Shown here piece by piece: positions 37,488-46,319 of a stretch of DNA of 64,000 nucleotides. The translations under genes and the position numbers were made by a program. How positions within the stretch are numbered: position 1 is the first letter of the stretch; every line of letters begins with the position of its first letter. The stretch covers positions 25,306-89,305 of the forward strand of contig NZ_JABFHF010000023.1 in the NCBI RefSeq assembly GCF_015476655.1, written 5' to 3'. This stretch comes from Aquiflexum lacus (lineage in GTDB: Bacteria; Bacteroidota; Bacteroidia; Cytophagales; Cyclobacteriaceae). The notes beneath the pieces are model-generated. The model saw nothing but the letters and a program-made list of their open reading frames with translations, did no database searches and was not told the origin of the DNA.

Positions 37488-37883
37488 ATGGAAGAGCAAA
37501 TTAAACATTACGAAGCAAAATTAAAGTATGAAATAGATTCAGCTGATCTATTTGCTGCATTAAAAGCAGAAGAAAAAATCATAGTTATAGATGCTAGGAA
37601 AAAAGAAGGTTATGAAATTGAGCATATCCCAGGTGCTATGAATTTGCCTCATAGAGATATGAACGAAACCAATACAACAAAGCTTGATAAAGATTTACAA
37701 TATGTAACTTATTGCGATGGAATTGGGTGTAATGCATCTACTCAGGGTGCTTTAAAAATGGCCAAACTGGGTTTTAAAGTACAAGAATTGATAGGAGGTT
37801 TGGACTGGTGGAAACGTGATGGTTATTCTACTGAGGGGAAAGAATCGGTGACTACAGACCAAATGGTTAGATGCTTTTGTTAA
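37488..37883 (+). CDS. rhodanese-like domain protein
   Basis: The 131-residue single-domain rhodanese has the motif VIDARKKEGYEIEHIPGAMN, an active-site Cys in TYCDGIGCNAS, and the C-terminal IGGLDWWKRDGY. It transfers sulfane sulfur or acts as a sulfur-sensing domain. The LysR gene begins 24 bp downstream (ATG 37908) and a GNAT gene overlaps the LysR end, so the three make a compact cassette. Confidence 0.9.
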   Translation: MEEQIKHYEAKLKYEIDSADLFAALKAEEKIIVIDARKKEGYEIEHIPGAMNLPHRDMNETNTTKLDKDLQYVTYCDGIGCNASTQGALKMAKLGFKVQELIGGLDWWKRDGYSTEGKESVTTDQMVRCFC

Positions 37884-37907
37884 AAAATCATCCCTGCATT
37901 TGTGGGG

Positions 37908-38807
37908 ATGATAATTATTATTGAGAATAGGCATTTAAAATTGATCAAGGAAGTATATGAGTTGGGCACCTTAGCTGCTGCTTCTGAAGTACTGTATTTA
38001 ACTCCGGGCGCATTAAGTCAACAACTCAAAGAAGCCGAAAGTCTGGCTGGGACTAAAATATTTAATCGTTTAAATAAAAAAATGATCCCAACAAAAGCTG
38101 GCACTCATATTTACCAAACAGCTTGTAAGATTTTGAAGGAATTAAATCAGTTGGACAAAAGTCTTAAGGAATTAGCTTCTGGGGAAAAGGGTTCAATTTT
38201 ACTGAGTACAGAGTGTTATACAAGTTATCACTGGCTTCCCGCTATTTTAGCTAAATTTAAAATTGATTTTGAGAATATAGATGTAAAAATTGTTTTTGAA
38301 GCTACTCACAAACCTATTCAAAAATTATTGCAAGGTCATATTGATTTGGCAATAACCAGTGATCCAGTACCCAATGAAAATATTGATTATTATGAATTAT
38401 TTGAAGATGAAATGGTGGCTATTGTGAATTCCGAACATCCCTGGGCCTTAAAGAAATTTATTGATGCAGTGGATTTCATTAGTGAAAATTTAATAATTCA
38501 TTCTGAACCATTGGAAACGGTGACCATTTACCAAAAATTACTTCAACCTAATAAAATTCAACCTAAATCTTTTACAATTCTTCCATTGACAGAAGCATCA
38601 ATTGAATTGGTAAAAGCAGATATGGGTGTAATGGTGATGGCCAATTGGGCCATAAATCCAAATTTTAGGAATGAGAATATTGAAATTGTGAAGATTACCC
38701 CAAATGGAATAAAAAGAATTCATTATGGTGCTATCAGAAAGGAGCACGACAAACCAGATTACATTTTTAATTTTTTGAAATACCTAAAGGATGGCATCAA
38801 AAGATAA
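37908..38807 (+). CDS. LysR-family transcriptional regulator
   Basis: The ORF is open from a GTG at 37902, but the ATG at 37908 is preferred. About 299 residues encode an N-terminal winged HTH (LKLIKEVYELGTLAAASEVL, LTPGALSQQLKEAE) and a C-terminal effector-binding domain (KIVFEATHKPIQKLLQGHID). It is placed directly after the rhodanese gene and overlaps the next GNAT gene by 17 bp, so it likely controls this small operon. The effector is unknown. Confidence 0.9.
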   Translation: MIIIIENRHLKLIKEVYELGTLAAASEVLYLTPGALSQQLKEAESLAGTKIFNRLNKKMIPTKAGTHIYQTACKILKELNQLDKSLKELASGEKGSILLSTECYTSYHWLPAILAKFKIDFENIDVKIVFEATHKPIQKLLQGHIDLAITSDPVPNENIDYYELFEDEMVAIVNSEHPWALKKFIDAVDFISENLIIHSEPLETVTIYQKLLQPNKIQPKSFTILPLTEASIELVKADMGVMVMANWAINPNFRNENIEIVKITPNGIKRIHYGAIRKEHDKPDYIFNFLKYLKDGIKR

Positions 38808-39261
38808 TAAATTCGAAATCAGGGCTGTTGAAAGAAAAGATATGCCAAGATTAATCGAGTTATGCGGAGCACATGCAGCATATGAAAATGCTACCTTTGA
38901 CGCATCAAGCAAATCAGAGAAATTATCCCATTATTTTTTTGAAGGGAATCCCTCCATTATTTGTTGGGTTGTCGATTTTGAAGATACTGTTGAAGGATAT
39001 ATGGTGCTTTCACCAGAATTTTCCACCTGGGATGCTGATTATTATTTCCATATGGATTGTCTTTATTTAACGGAAAAGTGCAGAGGTTTGGGAATAGGTT
39101 CAGAAATTCTAATGCTGATAAAATATTTTGCCAGAGAAAATGGAATTAAATTAATTCAATGGCAAACCCCTGTAGAGAATAAGAGGGCAATTAAATTTTA
39201 TAAAACCAATGGAGCAATTCCTAAAGAGAAAGTAAGGTTTTATCTGGATGTAGAACAATAA
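38791..39261 (+). CDS. GNAT-family N-acetyltransferase
   Basis: The 156-residue protein has an N-terminal GNAT segment (EIRAVERKDMPRLIELCG) and the acetyl-CoA-binding motif A (LYLTEKCRGLGIGSEILMLI), then FYKTNGAIP. Its ATG lies inside the end of the LysR gene (17-bp overlap), so translation is coupled. The acceptor substrate is unknown. Confidence 0.88.
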   Translation: MASKDNKFEIRAVERKDMPRLIELCGAHAAYENATFDASSKSEKLSHYFFEGNPSIICWVVDFEDTVEGYMVLSPEFSTWDADYYFHMDCLYLTEKCRGLGIGSEILMLIKYFARENGIKLIQWQTPVENKRAIKFYKTNGAIPKEKVRFYLDVEQ

Positions 39262-39395
39262 ATCTCTTTCAGGGCATATCTATAGGATTACTAAAAATTA
39301 CAACTCAAGAATTCCATTTCCGCAAGAATCAGATATTTTAATTGTACCAGTTCCTCTATTTTTGATGCATCATTAGTATTGAAAAAAGGAAACTT

Positions 39396-40238
39396 ATGTA
39401 CACTCAAAAGCAGATTGATTTTAACCGTATTGAAAAGGCTATTGATTATCTGACTTCAAATTTTAGAAAACAACCGAATTTGGATGAAGTAGCTGAACAC
39501 GTGCATCTTAGTCCTTACCATTTTCACAGGATGTTTTCTGAATGGGCTGGTGTAAGTCCAAAAAGTTTTCTTCAATTTCTTACTACTTCCCACACTAAAA
39601 AGCTTTTAAAGGAAAGTCAATTGACGCTATTTGATGCATCTCATGAAGTAGGACTTTCCGGTACAAGCCGATTACATGACCATTTCATTAAAATTGAAGG
39701 AATGACTCCTGCAGAGTTTAAAAATGGAGGAAAAAATCTTTCAATAAATTATGCATTCTCTAATAGCATATTTGGAGAAATCATAATTGCTTCCACCTCC
39801 AAAGGTATCTGTCACATTGCCTTCTGTGAAGATAAAAACGAATCTTTTAATGAATTATTCATTCAATTTCCCAATGCCAATTTTAGTCAGCAATCAGATT
39901 TTATTCAACAAAAAGCACTTACAATTTTTTCACATGATTGGAATAAGATAAATGAAGTAAAACTGCATTTAAAAGGTACCGACTTCCAATTAAAGGTGTG
40001 GGAATCTCTCATCAAGATTCCCTCGGGAAGTCTAGCTTCGTATGGGGCAATTGCAAATTATATCCAAAAACCAAAGGCATCCCGTGCAGTCGGTTCTGCG
40101 ATTGGTGATAATCCAGTTGCCTTTTTAATCCCATGTCATAGGGTAATCCAATCAACAGGAAAGATCGGGGAATACCGATGGGGAAGTGCTCGAAAAACAG
40201 CAATTATTGGTTGGGAAGCAACGGATATTCAGAACTAA
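39396..40238 (+). CDS. AraC HTH fused to O6-alkylguanine-DNA alkyltransferase
   Basis: The 280-residue fusion has an N-terminal AraC HTH (about 10-105: DEVAEHVHLSPYHFHRMFSEW) and a C-terminal MGMT domain (about 120-275) with active-site PCHRV and the DNA-binding RAVGSAIGDNP. It lacks the N-terminal zinc-methyl-acceptor domain of Ada, unlike the protein at 47077. It repairs O6-alkylguanine by suicidal methyl transfer and may regulate neighbours. It heads a group of alkylation-repair genes (40947, 41653). Confidence 0.92.
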   Translation: MYTQKQIDFNRIEKAIDYLTSNFRKQPNLDEVAEHVHLSPYHFHRMFSEWAGVSPKSFLQFLTTSHTKKLLKESQLTLFDASHEVGLSGTSRLHDHFIKIEGMTPAEFKNGGKNLSINYAFSNSIFGEIIIASTSKGICHIAFCEDKNESFNELFIQFPNANFSQQSDFIQQKALTIFSHDWNKINEVKLHLKGTDFQLKVWESLIKIPSGSLASYGAIANYIQKPKASRAVGSAIGDNPVAFLIPCHRVIQSTGKIGEYRWGSARKTAIIGWEATDIQN

Positions 40239-40417
40239 AATGATTTGAGTATAAAAATGAAAATTGATCCCAATACTTATTGATTGAAACAGCTTAAATC
40301 AAATAATTACTCAAATAAAATTAAAATGAATTTGTTAAACCGAACCATCAGACTCTCCAACCAATATCCTTAATTCTAATATTATTCTTTAAAACAGTAC
40401 CAATAAATGCAGAAAAT

Positions 40418-40821
40418 ATGGAAAGCAAAACCTACATTTTAATTCATGGCTCATGGCATAGCGCATGGAATTGGCATAAAGTAACTCCTTTACTTCACAT
40501 ATATTACAACCGGAAATTTTTAAAGAAGGACTCTACCATGATTGCCCAGAAGATATTACAGAAATGGCGAAAGTTATTTTGAGTCATGAACCATTAGAAT
40601 CGGGTCATGCTAAATTGAGACTAACTGGTGAAAATTATGGGCAAGTACCCAGATATTACATTGAATGTACTGAAGACCGTGCTGTTACTCCTTTCATTCA
40701 ACGTAAAATGTATGAAGAGACCCCATGTAAAAAGGTTTACCAAATGGCTACAAGTCATTCACCTTTTTTCAGTAAGCCGATTGAGCTAGTTGATATTTTC
40801 CTTGAAATAGCTAAAGATTAA
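40418..40821 (+). pseudogene. alpha/beta hydrolase remnant with central deletion and frameshift
   Basis: From the ATG at 40418 the frame reads MESKTYILIHGSWHSAWNWH, the start of a hydroxynitrile-lyase/EstC-type esterase, then ends early. The C-terminal part continues in another frame with QPEIFKEGLYHDCPEDITEM and ends with SHSPFFSKPIELVDIFLEIA, including the family catalytic His. About 100 or more central residues with the nucleophile elbow are missing. It is a broken gene. Confidence 0.72.
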
Positions 40822-40946
40822 ATCTTTAGACAAGTATACACCTGAATATGCTGTCTTCGATAATGTGATAATTAAAGAATTTATAATTGATAAACTTGAT
40901 CTTGCTAGACAGATGGAAATATTTACAATTAAATAGTGAAAAACAA

Positions 40947-41651
40947 ATGAACCAACCTGATATATTACAACTCCCATGGGAAAAAATTTATGCCACCTTA
41001 CTTGAAATAGGTTTCATGCATTTACCAAACTTGATTGATCGAAAAACATGTGACCTTTTGATCAATCTTTATAAGGAAGATATTTATCGCAAAAAGGTAA
41101 TTATGGAACATCATCGATTTGGATTGGGTGAGTATAAATATTTTTCTTATCCTCTTCCATCTTTTATCGAAAAGCTAAGATCTGACTTTTACTTGAAACT
41201 TTCGCCAATAGCTAATCAATGGATGAAAATGCTTCAACTGCAAGTTAGTTTTCCATCAAGCCACATTGATTTTATTGAGTCATGCAAAGCTAATCAGCAA
41301 TTAAAACCCACTCCACTAATTTTAAAATATGGTGTTGGTGGTTACAATACGCTGCACCAGGATTTATATGGGTCTGTTTACTTTCCAATCCAGGTCGTAT
41401 TATTTTTAAATGACTATGGCCATGATTATCAAGGTGGAGAGTTTGTGATAACCGAACAAATCCCACGTTTTCAATCAAAAGTCAAAGTATTTCAACCGGG
41501 TATAGGTGATGCTTTGATTTTTGCAACAAGTTTTAGGCCGATAAAGGGGCGTCAAGGATATTATAAGGCAAATTTAAGGCATGGCGTAAGTGAAGTAACC
41601 GGAGGGAATAGGCATACTTTAGGAATTATATTCCATGATGCGGTAAGCTAG
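40947..41651 (+). CDS. 2OG-Fe(II) oxygenase of the DNA-alkylation-repair type (PF09859-like)
   Basis: The frame is open from a TTG at 40887; the ATG at 40947 (MNQPDILQLPWEK) gives 234 residues. Iron-binding His/Asp lie in NTLHQDLYG and the distal His in LRHGVSEV, and RHTLGIIFHDA closes the family. The order of blocks (FPIQVVLFLNDYGHDYQGGE, then EQIPRFQSKVKVFQPG, each cut at 20) matches the family described as acting on damaged DNA. It sits next to Ada/AlkB-type genes and ends 1 bp before the next ATG, so the two are co-transcribed. Confidence 0.88.
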   Translation: MNQPDILQLPWEKIYATLLEIGFMHLPNLIDRKTCDLLINLYKEDIYRKKVIMEHHRFGLGEYKYFSYPLPSFIEKLRSDFYLKLSPIANQWMKMLQLQVSFPSSHIDFIESCKANQQLKPTPLILKYGVGGYNTLHQDLYGSVYFPIQVVLFLNDYGHDYQGGEFVITEQIPRFQSKVKVFQPGIGDALIFATSFRPIKGRQGYYKANLRHGVSEVTGGNRHTLGIIFHDAVS

Positions 41652-41652
41652 A

Positions 41653-42492
41653 ATGATGTTTCATCAAAAAATAAGCGAAAGTGATTTGAGAATAAATATC
41701 CGAAAAGGAGAAATTCTCTATGGAGGAAACCATAACCTTAGAATTTATGGAATGTTGAATTGCGCATCCGGTAAAAGACTTAAAAAACAAAATAGAGTAT
41801 TCTTTCAATCCGAAAATGAAGCTACCATTTTGGGATATCGGCCATGTGGTCACTGCATGAAGGTAGCATATAAAAAATGGAAAATGGGTTTATTAGATCT
41901 TACAGTTGATAAATATAGAAATTGGTTGCCGAAAGATGGCACTGTTAATTATTATGGAAAATTACTGCTAGAGACAAAAGCAGATTATTATTTCCAAACT
42001 TTATTAAACACAATAGAATGGAAACATGATGAAGCCAATATTTTTGGAAAAAAAATTATTACCAAAAGAGAAGTTGCATGGTATGGTGAAAAAGCATTTG
42101 AATATAACTATTCAAATAGTACGAAATATGCTTTACCATGGACTCCAGAATTGTTGGAGTTGAAAGCCATAGTAGAGAATGAGGCAAATGAAACATTCAA
42201 CTCCTGTTTATTAAATCTGTATCATAGCGGTGAGGAAGGAATGGCATGGCATAGTGATGGTGAAACGGATTTGAAGAAAAATGGAGCTATCGCCTCTTTT
42301 AGTTTAGGAGCAGAAAGAAAATTTTCATTTAAACATAAGTGGTCAAATGAAAAAATAGAATTAATGCTGCAACATGGTAGCCTTATGGTGATGAAAAATG
42401 AAACACAAACTTATTGGCTGCATAGACTTCCGCCCTCAAAAGGCATTAAAGAGCCAAGGATCAATTTAACTTTCAGAACAATAGTAGAGTAG
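41653..42492 (+). CDS. Ada-type zinc domain fused to AlkB-like dioxygenase
   Basis: Of 279 residues, about 1-85 match the Ada metal-binding family (LNCASGKRL, NRVFFQSENEATILGYRPCGHC with paired Cys). About 85-279 are AlkB: LPKDGTVNYYG, WHSDGETDL (HxD), LHRLPPSKGI (distal His) and RINLTFR. AlkB removes methyl groups oxidatively from 1mA/3mC. In relatives these parts are often separate neighbouring genes; here the frame is continuous. Its start lies 2 bp after the 2OG oxygenase stop. Confidence 0.88.
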   Translation: MMFHQKISESDLRINIRKGEILYGGNHNLRIYGMLNCASGKRLKKQNRVFFQSENEATILGYRPCGHCMKVAYKKWKMGLLDLTVDKYRNWLPKDGTVNYYGKLLLETKADYYFQTLLNTIEWKHDEANIFGKKIITKREVAWYGEKAFEYNYSNSTKYALPWTPELLELKAIVENEANETFNSCLLNLYHSGEEGMAWHSDGETDLKKNGAIASFSLGAERKFSFKHKWSNEKIELMLQHGSLMVMKNETQTYWLHRLPPSKGIKEPRINLTFRTIVE

Positions 42493-42507
42493 GCATGGTA
42501 GGTATTA

Positions 42508-42681
42508 TTACTTGGACACGAAAAATATTATCAGAAATTTGGTTACACGTAAGATGATTGCTTTGGATTTAAATTGCCTTTTGAAAATTCAAAAGAGAAC
42601 TGCATTGCAATTGAATTGACTGAAAATAAACTTGAAGGAATTAGGGGTACAGTTGAATATCCAAAAGAATTTAATGAATGA
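42508..42681 (+). pseudogene. C-terminal remnant of a GNAT acetyltransferase with in-frame stop
   Basis: Reading from 42508 gives LLGHEKYYQKFGYT, a TAA, then DDCFGFKLPFENSK, CIAIELTENKLEGIRGTVEY and a final stop at 42681. This matches the C-terminal part of YhbS-like acetyltransferases. The N-terminal two-thirds are missing and one internal stop is present. Confidence 0.65.
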
Positions 42682-42841
42682 AAATTTTTGCACAAAACAT
42701 TTGCTATACCTAATGTAGGTAATAATGCTAAATTGATAATTAATTAGTATTAACAAACAAATAGTAGGCGGATAGTAAAGGGTTCTTTAATCCCGCACTA
42801 AGAATAGCAGAGACCCTAATAGCAATTTAAAAAACTGTAAT

Positions 42842-43405
42842 ATGGAATTAGAATACATTAATTGCATCAAAAAACAGTTTGAATATTATAAGTCTCTTGG
42901 AGAAAAGACCTTTGATCAATTGGAGGAAAAGGACTTTTATTGACAATACAATGAAGAATCAAATTCCATTGCAGTAATTGTAAACCATCTTTCTGGAAAT
43001 ATGAAATCTCGTTGGACAGACTTCTTGACCTCAGATGGCGAAAAAGAATGGCGCAATCGTGATTTGGAATTTGAATCAGTTATAAAAACAAAAGATGAAC
43101 TTTTAACAAAGTGGAATGATGGCTGGAAATGTTTATTTGAAGCTTTAAATTCTGTGAACAATCAGAATTTTGACACGAAGATTTATATTAGATCTCAAGA
43201 GCATTCGGTTCTTGAAGCCCTAAACAGACAATATGCCCATTATTCCTATCATATAGAACAAATTGTATATGTTGGCTGGTTGATTAAAGGAAGCGACTGG
43301 AAAAACCTGTCCTTAGGAAAAGGTAAATCATTAAATTTTAACAAAGAAAAATTCTCCAAAGGAAGACACTGTGGACATTTTTCAGATGATTTCAGTAGAG
43401 AATGA
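42842..43405 (+). pseudogene. DUF1572/DinB-like gene with internal TGA
   Basis: One continuous frame from the ATG at 42842 reads MELEYINCIKKQFEYYKSLG, then a TGA at about 42941 where the family has Trp, then QYNEESNSIAVIVNHLSGNM, EKEWRNRDLEFE and YSYHIEQIVYVGWLI. The body is otherwise complete and well conserved except for a diverged C-terminus. A TGG-to-TGA change inactivated it recently (or it is an assembly error). The putative metal-binding His of the four-helix DinB fold is kept. Confidence 0.75.
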
Positions 43406-43423
43406 GCTAGATTTTTCAATTTT

Positions 43424-43560
43424 GGAAGCAAGGCCTATTTTTTTTTAGCCAATCGAACCAATCTTGTTCATCAGTCAAGTACTCCATAAATGGTGCATCG
43501 TTCCAATGACTTACAGTATTAACAAAGTCAAGCGCTAAATGTCCCCCTAGGATCGGTAAT
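43424..43560 (-). pseudogene. ABATE/CGNR-type protein fragment
   Basis: The minus strand encodes PILGGHLALDFVNTVSHWND, then APFMEYLTDEQDWFDWLKKN, the N-terminal ABATE domain of CGNR zinc-finger putative regulators (PF07336). No C-terminal zinc finger follows, and upstream the frame has a stop. Only about 45 residues survive. Confidence 0.6.
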
Positions 43561-43721
43561 TCTCAAATTCGTCTTGGTGAGAATAAAGAAATTCTATTTA
43601 GGGGTGGATTTTCCATTTATTACTATCTCTATTTATTTTGATGATAAAGTTAAAAGAAATGGAATTAAAAACTTAACCTGCGCCAAAAAATACTATTGGG
43701 ATTTCTTAACTCATCTTTAGG

Positions 43722-44162
43722 CTTCAAAATCTTTGGGATGGCCAAAACTGGTATGGTGACCACATCAAATCAAAGTTGGATTCCATAGACGATCCTAATG
43801 CCTTTATTATGCCTTTGCCGGAAATGCATTCTGTTGCTGAGCTTGGAGAAATTCCGTTTGTGATAAAATTAATGGAGTTCCAAATGATCTGACCATGGAA
43901 AGCGCAGAAAAAATTGGATAAGCAACAATGATCTAGAAAAAAAAGCTGGGATGCTTTGTTAGAGGCTTTTAAAAAGAGTAATGAATACCTTATTTCATCA
44001 TTTAAAAAGTATGATGATTTTTTTCTTAAACAGGATTATGTTGAAGGAAAAGATTTTGAATATTTAATTCAGGGGTGTATAGAGCACGATATTTATAATT
44101 TCGGTTAAATTGGCCTCACAGCAAAACTTGTAAAATGGGTTGTGAAAGATCCCTTGCTTTGA
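43722..44162 (+). pseudogene. DinB-family gene with frameshifts and internal TAA
   Basis: Frame 1 encodes NLWDGQNWYGDHIKSKLDSI, then DDPNAFIMPLPEMHSVAEL; after a frame change the text resumes with NWISNNDLEKKSWDALLEAF and EYLIQGCIEHDIYNFG, TAA, IGLTAKLVK. The TAA replaces the family Gln (LGQIGL). It is a paralogue of the intact DinB protein at 49519 (RPLPDLHSAAELISHI, IHHDLYHLGQLGIV). Confidence 0.7.
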
Positions 44163-44169
44163 ATCATTT

Positions 44170-44544
44170 TTATGTTTGTGTTTGTTGTAATTTCAAGTCT
44201 GGAATCCAGCCTTCTTCATTTGTTTCAAGATTTCTGACCCATGACCAGCCATTTAAGGTTTTAATTTTGGTCACTTTTGAATCAACAGAAATATTTAACT
44301 CTTTCGAAGAATAGTTTTCTTGTACTATACCTTGCTTCAAATCATTATCAATGTGGATAATCTGAATAGGGATCCAGCCACTTTGTCCACCAATAGTTTC
44401 AGCCCAGATCCAGTCATACCAACCAGGCTCAGGTGCTCTTTCCCCAAGTTTAACTTTATCACCTTCTGATAAGATAATGGGAATTGGATATTCAGATTCG
44501 TGCTTTTCAACGCAAATGTAGATTTCTGGAATTAAGTCATTCAT
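44170..44544 (-). CDS. SH3-like domain protein
   Basis: The 124-residue cytosolic protein has two SH3-like beta-barrel repeats: IILSEGDKVKLGERAPEPGW with WAETIGGQSGWIP, then LNISVDSKVTKIKTLNGWSW with NLETNEEGWIPDL. Variant SH3 proteins of this kind are common small accessory genes. It is convergent with the decayed DinB gene and 15 bp downstream of the DUF1801 gene on the same strand. Confidence 0.8.
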   Translation of the reverse strand: MNDLIPEIYICVEKHESEYPIPIILSEGDKVKLGERAPEPGWYDWIWAETIGGQSGWIPIQIIHIDNDLKQGIVQENYSSKELNISVDSKVTKIKTLNGWSWVRNLETNEEGWIPDLKLQQTQT

Positions 44545-44559
44545 ATTGAAGAATTGACG

Positions 44560-44937
44560 TTAGCAATCTGTATTTTGGCCAATCATGTGAACGTCTATCG
44601 TTGATTTGATAAATTCTTCAATGCCTGTTTCGTTCAGGTTGATTGACTTTTTAATTCTAATGCAACCTTTACCGTGTTCTAAGCCTTTGAGCATGGCATC
44701 ACTATTTTCCACTTTCTGCGTATTACCTACATACAGGCTTACGTAGTTTTTTTGAGCATTTAAATTGAAAACAGTCTTGCCATTGAGCTGATAAGCAAGC
44801 ATTTTATACTCAATACCTTCAGTAAGAGCAGAACCATGAGTTTGTATCATTGAACGAATTACTGATAATGTTTCTTTACGCCAATCGGCTTCCAACTCCG
44901 ATAGGTATTGTTCCGGTGTGCCTACATTGTACTGCAT
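44560..44937 (-). CDS. DUF1801 family protein
   Basis: The 125-residue protein matches the YdhG/DUF1801 fold: VGTPEQYLSELEADWRKETL, the GIEYKMLAYQLNGKTVFNLN block and GLEHGKGCIRIKK. Family members have been linked to iron chaperone-like roles, but the function is not established. It is upstream of, and likely co-transcribed with, the SH3 gene. Confidence 0.82.
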   Translation of the reverse strand: MQYNVGTPEQYLSELEADWRKETLSVIRSMIQTHGSALTEGIEYKMLAYQLNGKTVFNLNAQKNYVSLYVGNTQKVENSDAMLKGLEHGKGCIRIKKSINLNETGIEEFIKSTIDVHMIGQNTDC

Positions 44938-45093
44938 AAAAGTGTTTATGTTACGTTTTTCAACATATATTCTGCAACAAGGTTAGTCGAAGTATTTATT
45001 CTGACTTTGGCTTAGTGTAATCGGTAATTACAACTGCACTAATTTCGGTAAATAAGATTGCACCATATTTGGCAACAATAATGCACCGCCAGT

Positions 45094-45123
45094 AATCCCT
45101 TTGGGGCATGCCCCAAAGGGATT
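45094..45123. repeat. 30-bp perfect palindrome inside the IS21 remnant
   Basis: AATCCCTTTGGGGCA is followed directly by TGCCCCAAAGGGATT. It is a long perfect stem between the IS end and the transposase start. It may terminate incoming transcription and so protect the element from readthrough, a known feature in other IS elements. Confidence 0.7.
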
Positions 45124-45162
45124 TTGGGACTACTTTTACAGGTCTACTAAAACTGGTATTTT

Positions 45163-45450
45163 ATGGATGTGTATTTGAACAAATTTATGGTTTATTTTGA
45201 GATTCACCGCCGATACTCGGATGGATTTTCCAGCCGGCGGATAAGTAAGGAACCAGTTATCAACCTTAGAAAGGTCAGCATGTATCTTTCCATGTCGAAA
45301 CAGGGGTTCGAACAGATGATGGCCAACCGGTCGGACCGCAACAAAGTGGTGGCCCCCTATGAGGCTTTTGTAAAGTCCCGCCTGGAAAAATTCGGGGATA
45401 CCCCGTCGGCCCAGATGCATGACTGGCTGAAGCAGGCTTTCCCTATTTGT
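45163..45450 (+). pseudogene. istA transposase N-terminal fragment
   Basis: The ORF from the ATG at 45163 reads FMVYFEIHRRYSDGFSSRRI, VSMYLSMSKQGFEQMM and DPYE-like APYEAFVKSRLEKFGDTPSA, QMHDWLKQAFP: the HTH and linker of IS21 IstA. After this the frame leaves the family and ends at 45471. The DDE catalytic domain is absent, so it cannot transpose. Confidence 0.7.
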
Positions 45451-45491
45451 TGGTTCATCATAGTCTTTTGATAGCTTCAGAAATTACAAAT

Positions 45492-45800
45492 TTAAACCTC
45501 ATTATCTTTCATTGCTGGAAGGTTGATTTCCAACGGGCAAATTGCAGAGCTTAGATTAAGTATTGTGTTCAGCATCAACCAAATGTCTTCTATAGGAATT
45601 TTTTGCCTTGGTGCAAATCTATGGTTTCTGCCGTTGAATGCTGATTGTTTGTATCAATATATCCAGAATTGATCAAGGTTACTGATAGGTTTTTGTCTTT
45701 AAAGCTAGCCCTAAGGCTTTCGGCAATGCCTCTTAAAACATATTTGGACGCATTGAAAGTTACCTCTGGTCTTTATATTGGTGCTGTAGCTTTATTCTGG
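45492..45800 (-). pseudogene. short-chain dehydrogenase C-terminal remnant
   Basis: Minus-strand text reads RPEVTFNASKYVLRGIAESL and RASFKDKNLSVTLINSGYID (the S-Y-K-type active-site helix and following strand of SDRs, with Ser in place of the usual Tyr neighbourhood). After a frame change it reads IPIEDIWLMLNTILNLSSAI, CPLEINLPAMKDNEV and a stop at 45492. The N-terminal cofactor fold is missing. Confidence 0.6.
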
Positions 45801-45911
45801 CTATTTCAGTTGAGTAAGAATTTTATTGGCTAGATTTCAAACCAGAAGCCAAAAAAAATGAGCCCTACAATTCCCGCAGCTAAAAGCGGTTCTTTATTCG
45901 ATAAACTTTAA

Positions 45912-45937
45912 AAAATACCTGTTAATTTTTCGGTTGC
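45912..45937 (+). repeat. 26-bp direct repeat, copy 1
   Basis: AAAATACCTGTTAATTTTTC plus GGTTGC matches the copy at 48310-48335 at 24 of 26 positions. The two copies bracket the outer-membrane-like pseudogene, the PEP-mutase-like gene and ada. Confidence 0.5.
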
Positions 45938-45968
45938 TGAAAAAATTTCATAAGTATTCCTTTGTCTT

Positions 45969-46316
45969 ATGATAACTCATAAGCTATTATTCTCACTCAT
46001 AGTTATTCTCTCTTTCCCGAATTTTGGAATGGCACAAGGGTTAAAAGCAAACCTATTAATATGGACTCCTCAAATTGTATATTATAATTTCAATCAAGAG
46101 AATATATCAATTAATCCCATAATGTCAATTGGAGCTGGATTATCACATAAATCAAAATTTATTGAATTGGCAGCTTTTATTAGGGTATGCTTTTTTCTCA
46201 ACTATTCTTTCAATTGGGGAGCCATAGGGATTCCATTATGTGTCAATCGGATTTAATCAAAACACATTAAGTCTAAATACAAGAACAATTTTAAACCTTT
46301 CACTAAATCTTAATTA
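45969..46316 (+). pseudogene. short outer-membrane-like protein, frameshifted
   Basis: From the ATG at 45969 it reads a signal peptide (LLFSLIVILSFPNFGMAQ) and a beta-strand-like body (LKANLLIWTPQIVYYNF). The frame ends at 46256, but the neighbouring frame continues with HYVSIGFNQNTLSLNTRTIL and NLSLNLN to a stop at about 46316. It is probably a broken small barrel or lipocalin-like protein; the family is not identified. Confidence 0.5.
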
Positions 46317-46319
46317 AAA

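Larger units (their letters stand above)
45016..45450 (+). mobile_element. IS21-family insertion sequence remnant
   Basis: A left end starts TGTAATCGG at 45016 and carries two 19-bp repeats 24 bp apart (TCGGTAATTACAACTGCAC at 45021 and TCGGTAAATAAGATTGCAC at 45045), typical of the multiple terminal repeats of IS21. A 30-bp perfect palindrome (45094-45123) and the start of an IstA gene follow. The istB gene and right end are missing. Confidence 0.7.

Noticed and set aside
42842..43405. TGA recoded as Trp (alternative genetic code) or selenocysteine
   Set aside because: TGA is used as the normal stop of several intact genes (for example 20759 and 47084 neighbourhoods), and no SECIS-like or suppressor evidence is visible; a simple nonsense mutation is more economical.
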